DNA of 56,123 bases from an uncultured Lachnospiraceae bacterium (GCA_949155905.1 CASCWU010000010.1:1-56123); one strand, 5' to 3'; positions 33,393 through 42,233 are shown, counted from the first letter of the stretch. Numbers and translations are program-made. The notes: a model not told the origin generated them from the sequence alone.

Positions 33393-33630
33393 TACCGGTC
33401 ATCTGACCGGCTCCTAAAGAATCTATCTGCTCAAAGGCTGTTTCGATATTTCTTCAGGTAGCGCTCCAACGCCGGGCTGCTGGCGTTGACAGTCACATAG
33501 TTTTTCACTATGCGCCCAGTTCAGACTTTTCAGAAGATCTTCCCTTCGGCATTGTCCCCTTTCTGCCTCCTTCCTCTGTGTCTGTCACATCCAGAAGCAT
33601 ACTGATGGAAAATGCACCTCTACCATAATA
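33387..33630 (-). promoter_or_regulatory. Lysine riboswitch (L box) with terminator expression platform
   Basis: Reading the minus strand from about 33626: GGTAGAGGTGCA, then AGTATGCTTCTGGATG, GGCAGAAAGGGGACAATGCC with GAAG, and CTGGGCGCATAGTG with GACTGTCAACGCC. These match B. subtilis lysC leader landmarks (GATAGAGGTGCG, AGTATGCCTTTGGAG, GGCTGAAAGGGG, GCCGAAGC) in order. A terminator CCGGTC/GACCGG with five Ts (33410-33388) ends the element. Lysine binding should lower downstream expression. Confidence 0.93.
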
Positions 33631-33643
33631 TCTGTCGAATGCT

Positions 33644-33672
33644 ATAGTAACATAATTGACGGTAAAATGCAA
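33644..33672 (-). promoter_or_regulatory. Promoter of the lysine riboswitch transcript
   Basis: TTGCAT (33672-33667) and TACTAT (33649-33644) are 17 bases apart, placing the start about ten bases before the aptamer. Confidence 0.65.
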
Positions 33673-33703
33673 GATAAAAAAATAGACTCACTCGGGCAAC
33701 TGT

Positions 33704-34249
33704 TCACTTCCTTAAATTATACTCTTTCTCAAAAGCCAGAGAACAAAGCAACGTCTGATTCTCCAGCAATAATCCGCGTTCCCATCTATACAGCCAGGTT
33801 TCATGCTCGGTTATCCACTGATCGATTTCTCTTGCCTCCTCGATCCATTCCTCTGGATACTTCCAGTTTCCCGCATATTTGGGATTTTGGTAATCATGCG
33901 CTCCATAGCGGAAAATAGAAGCAAGCTCCCTGTCGCCTCTTTCCGTTAAAAACTGTATCGTTAATTCTATTTCGTTCGGATCAGTCGCCTCGTAAAAGGT
34001 CCACACCCCGCTTCTTTGGGACATGGCAAACCAGTTTACAATCGTCAAAAAAGCGGTAACGCACGCCGGCCTTCGTTCTACAGAGCCTTGTTTCACGAAA
34101 CTTTGGTTCATGGAACAAAGTTCCGCAGAACCAAGTTCTGTAGGAATATGATAATACAATTCTCTGCAAAATTCTGGTTCTATCAAATATAAATCTTCGT
34201 CCGCCATTTCTGCCATCTGTTCATATAGTGCTTCTATCCGTTTCACCAT
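33704..34249 (-). CDS. Uncharacterised protein, possibly DMP19/DUF4375-like
   Basis: This acidic protein of about 180 residues is rich in Trp and Glu and has no signal peptide or membrane helix. The segment GVWTFYEATDPNEIELTIQF followed by GDRELASIFRYGAHDY resembles DMP19-type domains (a G-x-x-x-F-Y sequence, then an ageing-helix pattern with L-x-x-x-G), which occur as stand-alone proteins and as toxin-immunity partners. That match is tentative. The ribosome site AGGAGG lies two bases from ATG 34249 and five bases from an in-frame GTG, so the GTG may be the true start. It stands alone between tRNA-Gly and the riboswitch promoter. Confidence 0.7.
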   Translation of the reverse strand: MVKRIEALYEQMAEMADEDLYLIEPEFCRELYYHIPTELGSAELCSMNQSFVKQGSVERRPACVTAFLTIVNWFAMSQRSGVWTFYEATDPNEIELTIQFLTERGDRELASIFRYGAHDYQNPKYAGNWKYPEEWIEEAREIDQWITEHETWLYRWERGLLLENQTLLCSLAFEKEYNLRK

Positions 34250-34290
34250 TTCCTCCTATCTCCCAAAGCCTCTGCCTCCTGGATTTGATC

Positions 34291-34317
34291 AAAAAAAAAG
34301 CTTTCTCACAAAAGCTT
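34291..34317 (-). terminator. Terminator of tRNA-Gly
   Basis: AAGCTTTTGTGAGAAAGCTT forms a stem on the minus strand (34317-34298) followed by nine or more Ts. Confidence 0.88.
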
Positions 34318-34333
34318 CTTTTTCTTTTACAAA

Positions 34334-34404
34334 AGCGGATAACGGGAATCGAACCCGCCTCCTCAGCTTGGGAAGCTGATATTCTACCAATGAACTATAT
34401 CCGC
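34334..34404 (-). tRNA. tRNA-Gly (anticodon CCC)
   Basis: The minus strand folds into a cloverleaf of 71 nt: acceptor GCGGATA/TATCCGC, anticodon stem TCAGC/GCTGA with loop TTCCCAA, T-arm GCGGGTTCGATTCCCGT, discriminator T. CCA is not encoded. It is transcribed alone. Confidence 0.95.
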
Positions 34405-34422
34405 GTCTGCTTTACCTTTACC

Positions 34423-34450
34423 ATTATAACACACTCCGGGAAAAAGTAAA
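34423..34450 (-). promoter_or_regulatory. Promoter of tRNA-Gly
   Basis: TTTACT (34450-34445) and TATAAT (34428-34423), spacing 16, with TG at the extended -10 position. Confidence 0.7.
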
Positions 34451-34487
34451 GCATAAATTTCATTTTTCTTATTTTTTCTTTTACGGA

Positions 34488-36149
34488 TTATTTACCAGAT
34501 AGCTGTTCCTCCAGCCAGCTTCTGTGATACTGGTCACGTTCCGGGTAATCCGTTTCCTGAATCATCCGGGAAGTCCCGCCTGCCAGATCCAAAAACGGCA
34601 GACCATCTTCCCTCCGGCATGGCTTCCAGACCGCCATTTTCTTCCCGCTTGCCGTGTGTCCGGCTTCTTCCGGCGACTCTCCGTTTGGATTGCCATATTT
34701 GACAAAATTCATCCAATACGTAGACATCAGCTCTGCCGTCTCATAATCCTCCGGCCTCCATTCGCGGTGTGCCGCACCCTCTCTGATGGAATCAAACATA
34801 TACCACAGCTCGGAGGAATGATAAGCTCCCCGAAAAGCGGCATTGCGTCCCGGCGGCACCTGACGGAAATAATAGACATATGTTTCATGCGCCTGGTTTT
34901 CCTCTGTCAAGGCTGCCGTCAAGCGGTATTTCTGCAAGCACTGATCGCTCTGCACACGCATCACGGCTGCCTCCGCCTCCTCCTTCGTGGAGGTCGGATA
35001 ATGTGCCGCACAGCCGGAACCATATTCTTCCTCCAGCCGCTGTGCCGCGTTCTCTGGGGTAATCCCCATCTGGCTGATAAAATCACCGAATAACGAGGTC
35101 GCTTCATCGGAGGTTCCGCCCATCATAATCTGGATTCCCTCTAAATTGCCCGGCTTTAACAGGTTAAATGATTCCTCAGTAAAGACATAGCCATCTATCA
35201 CCATATGACCGACCGCCTGGCTGATTTCCTGCAGCAGTGTCATCGGCTGTCCGCCCATACCCGGCTTTGCATTCGGGCCTGGCTTTAAAAAGTCTGCACT
35301 GGAAAGCGCACGAAGCTCTTCTATCGTCACCTCACGGCCAAAGATTTCCTTTAAGGCAGCCGCATTTTTCTCTTCCGCCTCCTTTAAGGTCGGAATCTCT
35401 GTTTTCATTGTACCAACATTGAGAAAGCCGTTAAAGCCGCTCTGCACAATCGCTGCCCCAAACAACCCCTTTGCCAGCGGAGTACGCAGCAGACAGGTGA
35501 CAGCCATCGCCCCGGCAGACTGTCCGGCAATCGTCACCTTAGAAGGCTCCCCGCCAAACCCGGCGATGTTATCTCGTACCCATTTCAGCCCATGTACCAA
35601 ATCCAATACTGCATAATTCCCAGATACACCATGCTCATTTTCAGCAGACAATTCCGGCAGTGCCAGCCAGCCAAGCGCACTGAGACGATACTGCAGCAGC
35701 ACGACAACGACGCCCTGCGCCGCCAGATGACTGGCATTAAACTCTACCTCGGACGCATAGCCCGCACTGAAGCCGCCACCATGAATGTATACAAAAACCG
35801 GAAGCGGCTCTGTCTTTTCTGCCGATTCGCCGCAGCATTTCTCTGGTGCAAATACATTGACCGCCAGTCCGTTTTCACTGTTGCCCGGGTTATGATACTC
35901 GTCGTAATAAAATTCATCGCCCCAAAAGCTTCCTGGTTCGCGTCCGGCCAGCTCCTGCAAAAACCGATCCGGCCAGGTATCGCACACCCGCACGCCTTCC
36001 CAGGAAGCGGCCGGCTGCGGCTCCCGAAAGCGATTCTGTCCTGTCGTATCTGCCCCGACAGGAATCCCCTTAAATAATACAACACCTTCTGTATCCGAAG
36101 CGATACCGCTTACCGCTCCATACTGTGTTTTCACAATCTTATCCTTCAT
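34488..36149 (-). CDS. Type B carboxylesterase / lipase family protein
   Basis: This 553-residue alpha/beta hydrolase has the oxyanion-hole motif YIHGGGFSAGY (about 118-128), nucleophile elbow GQSAGAM (Ser about 210), Glu in GGTSDEATSLFG (about 350), and His in AAFRGAYHSSELWYMF (about 445). No N-terminal signal peptide is seen, so it is probably cytoplasmic. The family hydrolyses carboxylic esters, including xenobiotic and acetylated compounds. The start is ATG 36149 after AGGAG; an upstream extension lacks a site. It follows the ABC permease gene by 55 bases and may be the last gene of that operon. Confidence 0.92.
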   Translation of the reverse strand: MKDKIVKTQYGAVSGIASDTEGVVLFKGIPVGADTTGQNRFREPQPAASWEGVRVCDTWPDRFLQELAGREPGSFWGDEFYYDEYHNPGNSENGLAVNVFAPEKCCGESAEKTEPLPVFVYIHGGGFSAGYASEVEFNASHLAAQGVVVVLLQYRLSALGWLALPELSAENEHGVSGNYAVLDLVHGLKWVRDNIAGFGGEPSKVTIAGQSAGAMAVTCLLRTPLAKGLFGAAIVQSGFNGFLNVGTMKTEIPTLKEAEEKNAAALKEIFGREVTIEELRALSSADFLKPGPNAKPGMGGQPMTLLQEISQAVGHMVIDGYVFTEESFNLLKPGNLEGIQIMMGGTSDEATSLFGDFISQMGITPENAAQRLEEEYGSGCAAHYPTSTKEEAEAAVMRVQSDQCLQKYRLTAALTEENQAHETYVYYFRQVPPGRNAAFRGAYHSSELWYMFDSIREGAAHREWRPEDYETAELMSTYWMNFVKYGNPNGESPEEAGHTASGKKMAVWKPCRREDGLPFLDLAGGTSRMIQETDYPERDQYHRSWLEEQLSGK

Positions 36150-36204
36150 CTTTTTTCTCCTGATGGAGCCGAACTCTGTTCGGCTTAGTCCCGTTAAAAG
36201 CACC

Positions 36205-37554
36205 TTATTCACTCTTCATTGCTTCGATTGCACTAATTTTTGTCGCCCGGTTCGCCGGATAGTAACCGGACACAATACCGACGCTCATTGCAAAGGCCGC
36301 CGCCAGAAACGGAAGCCAGAACGGAATGATCGAAAAGGCAGTATTGGCGACCTCCTGCCCATAGCCGACCGAGCTTCCGGACATCAGCGCCTGGAAAAGC
36401 GGAGCCCCAAATTTGTTGATCGCATAGGAAATGGCATAGCTTAGGATGATACCGACGATTCCGCCTAACAGCCCAATCATCGCCGCTTCAAAAAGGAAAA
36501 GCTTTTTGATATCCCGTACCAGACAGCCTAATACCTTCATAACACCGATTTCCTTTGTCCGCTCGTAGATAGACATAACCATCGTATTGGCAATACTGAT
36601 TGCTGAAACGAGCATCGCCACCGCGCCGACGCCGCCCAATACCATCTGCAGCATTTTGGAGGTTTCCTCCATCGGCTTGGTCAGGTTCGTCAGACTAGAG
36701 GAGAAAAAGCCCAGCTCCTTAATCGCATTCTGTACCTTTTCTACGTTGTTTACATTATCTACGTTTACCTTAATGCTGTTATAATCCGTCAGTTGCTTTT
36801 CTGCCTTTTTCCGGTCGGCCACCTTTAAATTCCGCATATATTCCCGGTACAGCTTTTCATACTGCTTCTGATCCATATAGATCGAGCCGTCATATTCCCA
36901 GTTGTCCGTCTGCTCAAATACCGCGATATTGACCTCGTATTCTCTGGCACGCTTTCCTTCTTCTAGCTGAAACTCCCAATTCTGAATCGTCAGGCGAATC
37001 TTATCGGTTGGCTCTACCTTTACCTCCTCATAACGCATTGCATTTGGATTATAAAAGTAGTTATCCAAAACATTCGCTCCAATCCAGACGGTCGGTATAT
37101 CATCATCCTCACCAACCTCATAGCTTCCGACAGAAAGCGCCGGAAAATCAAAGGCTTCAAAGGTAGCGGAATCCATGACCTGAACGCCCATCGTACATTC
37201 GTATTTTCCATTGGCCACCAGACGGGCATTTCCGTTGATAACCGGAGATACGGTTTTCACATGCTCCATCTGCTGAATCTGCTGGATCAGATCGTTATTT
37301 AATGCCTGCTCCTTCCAGTCCACATAATTTCCTTTATCGTCAATGACATCCTGATATTTGGATACGGTGACAGCCGTCAGGCTTCCTAGCTCCATGACCT
37401 GCTTTTTAAAGTTCGTGTTCATCCCGATACCGATGGAAAACATAACAACAATGGAAATCGTACCGATCACCACTCCGACGATAGTCAGCGCCGTCCTTGC
37501 CTTCCGTCTGCCCAGATTACGAAGGCCCATTTTCATTAAATCACTAATCTTCAT
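36205..37554 (-). CDS. ABC transporter permease (MacB/FtsX type)
   Basis: This 449-residue protein has one N-terminal membrane helix (about 23-45, ALTIVGVVIGTISIVVMF), an extracellular MacB-type core domain of about 260 residues, and three C-terminal helices typical of FtsX (TKEIGVMKVLG at about 345 is the conserved cytoplasmic loop). Such permeases do not make a channel for the substrate but transmit ATPase motion to outside proteins. The ATG at 37554 lies inside the 3' end of the preceding gene; a TTG three codons earlier is an alternative. Its partners are the ATPase at 40904-41935 and two surface proteins. Substrate unknown. Confidence 0.92.
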   Translation of the reverse strand: MKISDLMKMGLRNLGRRKARTALTIVGVVIGTISIVVMFSIGIGMNTNFKKQVMELGSLTAVTVSKYQDVIDDKGNYVDWKEQALNNDLIQQIQQMEHVKTVSPVINGNARLVANGKYECTMGVQVMDSATFEAFDFPALSVGSYEVGEDDDIPTVWIGANVLDNYFYNPNAMRYEEVKVEPTDKIRLTIQNWEFQLEEGKRAREYEVNIAVFEQTDNWEYDGSIYMDQKQYEKLYREYMRNLKVADRKKAEKQLTDYNSIKVNVDNVNNVEKVQNAIKELGFFSSSLTNLTKPMEETSKMLQMVLGGVGAVAMLVSAISIANTMVMSIYERTKEIGVMKVLGCLVRDIKKLFLFEAAMIGLLGGIVGIILSYAISYAINKFGAPLFQALMSGSSVGYGQEVANTAFSIIPFWLPFLAAAFAMSVGIVSGYYPANRATKISAIEAMKSE

Positions 37555-38200
37555 ACAGATCAATTCCTTTTTTAATCTTTAGCTTTGCCCAAAGAACACC
37601 AAGGCCGACGCCAACTGCCAATGCCAGCACGGAAATTCCGATCACGAATGGCCAACTGGATAAAATCGGATCCTTCACACCCGTTGCACCCTCCATCATA
37701 TCCATGCCGTCTCCCATCATGCCCATATCGTCGCCCATCATTCCCATGTCACCGTCTATCATATCACCGCCGATTCCAGGATCGATTCCGACGTCACCGC
37801 CTTCTGTTCCGTCTCCGGTCAGATCTTCTCCGCCTTCCGTTCCATCTGTCACTCCGGTATCTCCAGTCCCGTCTCCGGTCAGATCTTCTCCGCCTTCTGT
37901 TCCATCTGTCACTCCGGTATCTCCAGTCCCGTCTCCGGTCAGATCTTCTCCGCCTTCTGTTCCGTCTGTCACTCCAGCATCTCCAGTCCCGTCTCCGGTC
38001 AGACCTTCACCGCCTTCCGTTCCGCCTGCTACTCCGGTATCTCCTTCGGCCGGAAGCGTCTCATTCTCGGCCGGCAATGTCATAATGCTGTTACCCGTAT
38101 CCGCAGCACTGGTATCACTGCTGACGTTGCCCTCCGGTATGGCTACGGCTGTCGGCAGGACTACTGTCACATTAAACTCTTCATCTATCATCCATTTCAT
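37544..38200 (-). CDS. Repeat-rich membrane-anchored surface protein of the ABC system
   Basis: This protein of about 218 residues has a low-complexity middle of four 20-residue repeats (consensus GTGDTGVTDGTEGGEDLTGD), then a Gly/Met/Asp run (DGDMGMMGDDMGMMGDGMDM), then one membrane helix (PFVIGISVLALAVGVGLGVL) and a short basic tail. The acidic repeats probably lie outside the cell; Met and Asp clusters could bind metal, which is inference. No signal peptide is visible at the chosen ATG. An in-frame TTG at about 38250 with AAAGGA upstream may be the true start. It overlaps the permease gene by 11 bases. I recognise no family. Confidence 0.75.
   Translation of the reverse strand: MKWMIDEEFNVTVVLPTAVAIPEGNVSSDTSAADTGNSIMTLPAENETLPAEGDTGVAGGTEGGEGLTGDGTGDAGVTDGTEGGEDLTGDGTGDTGVTDGTEGGEDLTGDGTGDTGVTDGTEGGEDLTGDGTEGGDVGIDPGIGGDMIDGDMGMMGDDMGMMGDGMDMMEGATGVKDPILSSWPFVIGISVLALAVGVGLGVLWAKLKIKKGIDLYED
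37801..38044. repeat. Four tandem 60-bp repeats inside the surface-protein gene
   Basis: The unit is 60 bp, in frame, from about 37801, 37861, 37921 and 37981, with a few base differences per copy. Copies two and three are nearly identical. Confidence 0.92.
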
Positions 38201-38256
38201 GATTTCTGCATACTCCCTTCTGCTTTTCGTTTTTCCAACGGTTTCCGTCCTTTGCT

Positions 38257-40839
38257 TTAATCCAGCTCTTCATCCAGGCGCTTTAACTGCTTTTTCTTAT
38301 AAGCCTTGATGATGATACTCTTCGTTACCAAAGGAGCAATCAGTACCAGAGCCACCTGAATCAGCACAAACGCCCACACCGGAAGAATCGGCTTTTTCGT
38401 ATTGGATACCCCGTTTCCGTCTACATCTATCATTCCGCCGTTCGGGTCATTAAAGCCCGGATCAATCGGAGTATTGTCAATCACCTGAATCTCACTTTCA
38501 AAGCTCTCGTCAAAGGTCGAAATATTACCGTTGCTGTCCTCATAGGAAATATGCAGCGTACCGGTTCCAAAGCCCTCCACCATCGGGGTTACATTTAACT
38601 CCCAGGACTTTCCGGTTCCTGGATCTACGTTTCCGATCATGACCATGCTTCCGGCAGCATCAAAGTCTCCTTCTACGGTAGCCGTTACATTATAAAGAGG
38701 AGATTTTCCCATGTTGTAGAACTCAAAGCTCATCGTTGTCAGTTCCCCGAACCGAGGCGGCTCCCAATAGCCTACCATAATGTTGCTGACCATCGGACGG
38801 TCGTTGGAATAAACCGGGATTTTCAGCTTTTCATCAAGAGAATCCGACTTAGAAATATCATTTCCGTTTTCATCCTTTGCCGCATATTCGTATTCAAATT
38901 TAATCGCCAAATCATAACCGCCGGTCGCGGCATCTCCCTTTACCTTTAACGGAATCTCACACGATTCTACCTCTCCGGCTCCGATAGTCGGAATCAGGAA
39001 GCTGCTGCTGCCCTCTACAATCGAAAAGGTGCCGTCCTCTGAGGAAACGGTTACTTTGATATTGTCCGCTACTGCAGAGCTATGGGTATTCTGTACATTA
39101 AACTGGAAAATAAATTCCGATCCCGCCATCAGCTTTTCCACACCCAGGTTGTAATCCTGTACCAAAAGCTTAGGCATACTGTTCGTCACCGGCTTTTTCT
39201 CTTCCTCAACCTCTCCCTCTAAAAACAAAGAGGTCGTATTGTGGCAGGTCGATCCGTCCGGCAGCGTATATGTCACCTTTGCTGTCAGATTTTTGGTTCC
39301 TGCGGTAAAGCTTTTCGCCGAGGATAAGCTAAAGGAAGCAATCGCACTCTTTCCTGCCTCCAAATCAGCCAGATCTACCGTATCATACAGGAAATTCGGG
39401 ATAAAGCCTGCTTCACTGTAGCCGCCTAGCTGTACCTTTACTCCGGTTACTTTTTTCTTTCCGACATTCTGATACTGCAAACGGATGCTGAGGCTTTGCT
39501 CGGCGCCAATCCGTTTTGGATAGCTGGCGGAAACCAGTTCCATATCCGTGCCTTCGCCATCCTCCTTCTTCTCATCTACCTGCCCTTCGATAAACAAAGA
39601 GACTGTATTGTCATAGACTGTGCCGTCCGGGGCTTTATAGGTTACTTTAGCCGTCAAGGTCTTGGTCCCGGCTGTCAAAGACTTCGCAGCCGTCAGGCTG
39701 AACTCCGCCGTTCCGGCCTTTCCTGCCTCTAATTCGCCCAAATTTACCGTATCATAAATAAAATTCGGAATCAGGTTTGCTTCGCTGTAGCCGCCTAATT
39801 GCACCTTTACATCCGTCACCGGATCTTCGCCCTTATTTTTGTATTGCAGACGGATGTTTACCTCCCCGTCCGGCTTTACACTCTTTGGACAGGTGGTTTT
39901 TACAAGCTGCACGTCTGAATTCTCCGTCACCTTCACAGGCTCCTTATCAGCGGCTTCAATGTAAAAAGGCGTTTCCTTCTGATACGTCGTCCCATCATCC
40001 AAAGTAAAATCAATGATTGCCTTTAGGCTCTTTACCCCGCTTTGCATCGTTTTGGCTGCCTTAAAAGCAAAGTCTGCATTGACCGTGCCGCCCGGCTGCA
40101 AAATATTGGCCTCTATCGTATTGTAAAGCTCCTGCGGAATAAAGCCGCTTTCCTCTGCCCCGGTCAGGCGGATCTTAATGTCAGAAGCAGAAAGTTCCCC
40201 GTCATTCTGAAACTTTAAGCCAATCGAAAACTCGTCCTCCGGCTTGATGGAATCCGGTACATCCTGCTCAATGATTCGGAATTCCGGCAGACGGCGTTCC
40301 TCGGTGACGCGGATTTTAATAGAAGGCTTCTGTGTCAATTCCACCTCCCAATAGTCATTAAAACTATCTGTTGTCACAAATAACATTTTTCCTAAATTAT
40401 AGTCACCTTTTCTGGCGCTTTCTTTGATTTTCAAAGAAAATGTCACATAAGTCGTCTTACCCATCACAATATTTTGAATAATCGTACCATCCTTTACATC
40501 ATCCCTGGCAAATTTAAAGTCTGATACCAATTCAAACGGTAAATCCACTTTTTTGGTTTCTGTTCCGTTTTCTGTTTCCCGTTCAACTTCTCCCTTTAAC
40601 TCTAAAGAAATAACGGGTTTCCGAATGGTATATTTACTTGCCTTTATCGGCAGTGTAATCTGAATAGTCTCTCCTGGTTTTCCCTCAAAAGGGCTTAGTA
40701 ATTCTGTCACAACTGCCTCTGGTTTTGTTGCTTCATTCGGAAAATCCCCACTCGCCCTTGATGTCACTCCCGGGGCTACCGCTGTCAACACCACTGCCAG
40801 TAGCACCACCACCGCTGCCCATTTCTTTTTGCTTCTCAT
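38257..40839 (-). CDS. Large exported CARDB-like (COG1361-type) surface protein with a C-terminal membrane anchor
   Basis: This 860-residue protein has a signal peptide (WAAVVVLLAVVLTAVAPGVT then ASG), an N-terminal domain, three similar units of about 130 residues (roughly 170-570; PKSVKPDGEVNIRLQY and PKRIGAEQSLSIRLQY open units 2 and 3, VQLGGYSEA recurs), more beta-rich domains, then a membrane helix (WAFVLIQVALVLIAPLVTKS) and a basic tail. This is the CARDB/COG1361 layout, an Ig-like adhesion or scaffold module. Located between the ATPase and permease genes, it is probably a periplasm-facing adaptor or the cargo-handling part of the ABC system. The start is ATG 40839, after GAGG; an ATG seven codons upstream is possible. 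Confidence 0.85.
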   Translation of the reverse strand: MRSKKKWAAVVVLLAVVLTAVAPGVTSRASGDFPNEATKPEAVVTELLSPFEGKPGETIQITLPIKASKYTIRKPVISLELKGEVERETENGTETKKVDLPFELVSDFKFARDDVKDGTIIQNIVMGKTTYVTFSLKIKESARKGDYNLGKMLFVTTDSFNDYWEVELTQKPSIKIRVTEERRLPEFRIIEQDVPDSIKPEDEFSIGLKFQNDGELSASDIKIRLTGAEESGFIPQELYNTIEANILQPGGTVNADFAFKAAKTMQSGVKSLKAIIDFTLDDGTTYQKETPFYIEAADKEPVKVTENSDVQLVKTTCPKSVKPDGEVNIRLQYKNKGEDPVTDVKVQLGGYSEANLIPNFIYDTVNLGELEAGKAGTAEFSLTAAKSLTAGTKTLTAKVTYKAPDGTVYDNTVSLFIEGQVDEKKEDGEGTDMELVSASYPKRIGAEQSLSIRLQYQNVGKKKVTGVKVQLGGYSEAGFIPNFLYDTVDLADLEAGKSAIASFSLSSAKSFTAGTKNLTAKVTYTLPDGSTCHNTTSLFLEGEVEEEKKPVTNSMPKLLVQDYNLGVEKLMAGSEFIFQFNVQNTHSSAVADNIKVTVSSEDGTFSIVEGSSSFLIPTIGAGEVESCEIPLKVKGDAATGGYDLAIKFEYEYAAKDENGNDISKSDSLDEKLKIPVYSNDRPMVSNIMVGYWEPPRFGELTTMSFEFYNMGKSPLYNVTATVEGDFDAAGSMVMIGNVDPGTGKSWELNVTPMVEGFGTGTLHISYEDSNGNISTFDESFESEIQVIDNTPIDPGFNDPNGGMIDVDGNGVSNTKKPILPVWAFVLIQVALVLIAPLVTKSIIIKAYKKKQLKRLDEELD

Positions 40840-40903
40840 CCTTTTCCTCACCTTTCTCATAAATTCTGTAATCTTCCTTCAGCATTGCCTTATCCGGGAG
40901 CTT

Positions 40904-41935
40904 TCAGGAATCTGTCCCGGTTTTCTCCTGTTCTGTTCTATCCTGCCCGTTTTCTGCCGCAGACTGATCCGGCAAGCGTTCCTGTGCCGTCCCTGCTTCT
41001 ACTCTTTTCGGAGCCACCTGAGATGCCGTAACTACTGAATCTGCCGCGGCTACTTCATTAGTTGTAACGCCCTTCCCCTGCCGCAGCTCAGCCAGCTTCC
41101 GTTTCCGCTCCTCCTTTTTCCGCTTTTGCAGCTCCTTATAAGCCTGAATCTCGGCTTCTGCCTCTGCTTCAATCTCCTCCATCGACTTTTTCACTTCTAC
41201 GCTCTGGATTTTCCCGTCCAGGATATGTATGATTTTATCGGCGTATTCTGCCAATCTTGGATCGTGCGTCACCATCACGATAGTCTGATGGTTCCTCCTG
41301 GCCAGGCCATGAATCAAATCCATAACCTCCATCGCTGTCTTGGTATCCAAGTTTCCGGTAGGCTCATCGGCAAAGACGATTTCCGGGTTCGCCACAAACG
41401 CCCTGGCAATCCCGACTCTCTGCTGCTGGCCGCCGCTCATTTCCTTTGGCTTATGGTTTAACCTGGCTCCTAACCCTACCTGCTTGAGCATGGCCATCGC
41501 CAGCTCCTTTCGCTTTTTCGGCCTCACCCGTTTAAACACCAGCGGAAACTCTACATTTTCCAGAGCGTTCATCGAACCCATCAGGTTATACGACTGAAAG
41601 ACAAAGCCCAGATACTTCTGACGGAACTTTGCCAGGCCATTTTCGCTCATCCTTCGTATATTCTGCCCTTTGATCAGGATATCTCCCTTGGTTGCCTTTT
41701 CTATTCCTGCCATCAGGTTTAACAGAGTGGATTTCCCGGAACCGGAAGTACCCAGCAGACAGCAAAACTCACCCTTTAAAATTTCAAAATTGACGTTATC
41801 CACCGCATAGATTTTTTCCTTTCCCATTCGGTAGATTTTACGGACGCCTTTTACTTCAATCACCTTTTCCGGCTGCTTTTCTTTCTTTTTTTCCTTTTTT
41901 TTCGCCGTTTTTTCCTCTTTTTTTTCTGTTTCCAT
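40904..41935 (-). CDS. ABC transporter ATP-binding protein (MacB/LolD type) with charged extensions
   Basis: This 343-residue protein has Walker A GTSGSGKST (about 61), Q-loop VFQSYNLMG, signature MSGGQQQR (about 163), Walker B VFADEPTGNLD (about 185) and switch His in VMVTHDP. It has a Lys/Glu-rich N-terminus (about 1-30) and a C-terminal extension of about 100 residues that looks like a charged coiled coil (EIEAEAEAEIQAYKELQKRK), absent from ordinary LolD-type ATPases. It powers the permease encoded downstream. The start chosen is ATG 41935; a frame extending to 42049 is possible but has no ribosome site. It is the first gene of the operon. Confidence 0.92.
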   Translation of the reverse strand: METEKKEEKTAKKKEKKKEKQPEKVIEVKGVRKIYRMGKEKIYAVDNVNFEILKGEFCCLLGTSGSGKSTLLNLMAGIEKATKGDILIKGQNIRRMSENGLAKFRQKYLGFVFQSYNLMGSMNALENVEFPLVFKRVRPKKRKELAMAMLKQVGLGARLNHKPKEMSGGQQQRVGIARAFVANPEIVFADEPTGNLDTKTAMEVMDLIHGLARRNHQTIVMVTHDPRLAEYADKIIHILDGKIQSVEVKKSMEEIEAEAEAEIQAYKELQKRKKEERKRKLAELRQGKGVTTNEVAAADSVVTASQVAPKRVEAGTAQERLPDQSAAENGQDRTEQEKTGTDS

Positions 41936-42149
41936 ATTCTCACCGCCTCTCCCTTCCAAAACGCTCCAGTATTCTGAACCTATCAAAACCGCCAAACCTA
42001 TCTGCTCTTTTTGATGGAGAATCCCGGCACGCTCGTCAGCTTCCATCATACTCCCTAATTGTTACTAATGCGATACATATTTCTTACAAATTCCTTAATT
42101 TTATAAGGACTTTTTACGATTGCAAGGCCAACCCCCTTCTATAATATAT

Positions 42150-42176
42150 GACGCCGTTTCTTCTTAAAATGTTTCA
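42150..42176 (-). promoter_or_regulatory. ECF-type promoter upstream of the ABC/CARDB operon
   Basis: On the minus strand TGAAAC (42176-42171) and CGTC (42153-42150) are 17 bases apart, a typical ECF (sigma-M-like) pattern. A weaker sigma-A candidate, TTGCAA-N16-TAAAAT, lies further downstream (about 42122-42095). Confidence 0.5.
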
Positions 42177-42204
42177 CTGTCCCAGAAATTTTTTCAAATA
42201 TTTC

Positions 42205-42233
42205 TTGAAGCCGTTCTCTTCTTTTCGTATAAT
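42205..42233 (+). promoter_or_regulatory. Promoter of the nucleoid-associated protein gene
   Basis: TTGAAG (42205-42210) and TATAAT (42228-42233), spacing 17. Confidence 0.8.

Noticed and set aside
33704-34249. Anti-restriction or immunity gene paired with a toxin
   Set aside because: The DMP19-like resemblance is weak and no toxin or secretion gene lies nearby, so no immunity role is claimed.
37585-38309. Plus-strand Pro/Ser-rich and Arg/Leu-rich frames opposite the surface-protein repeats
   Set aside because: They arise from the 60-bp repeats read backwards; the minus-strand protein has membrane helix, operon place and overlap with the permease.
42095-42176. Claim that the sigma factor at 10.6 kb drives the ABC operon
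   Set aside because: The two ECF-type patterns differ (CGTA with N16, CGTC with N17), and nothing else links the loci.
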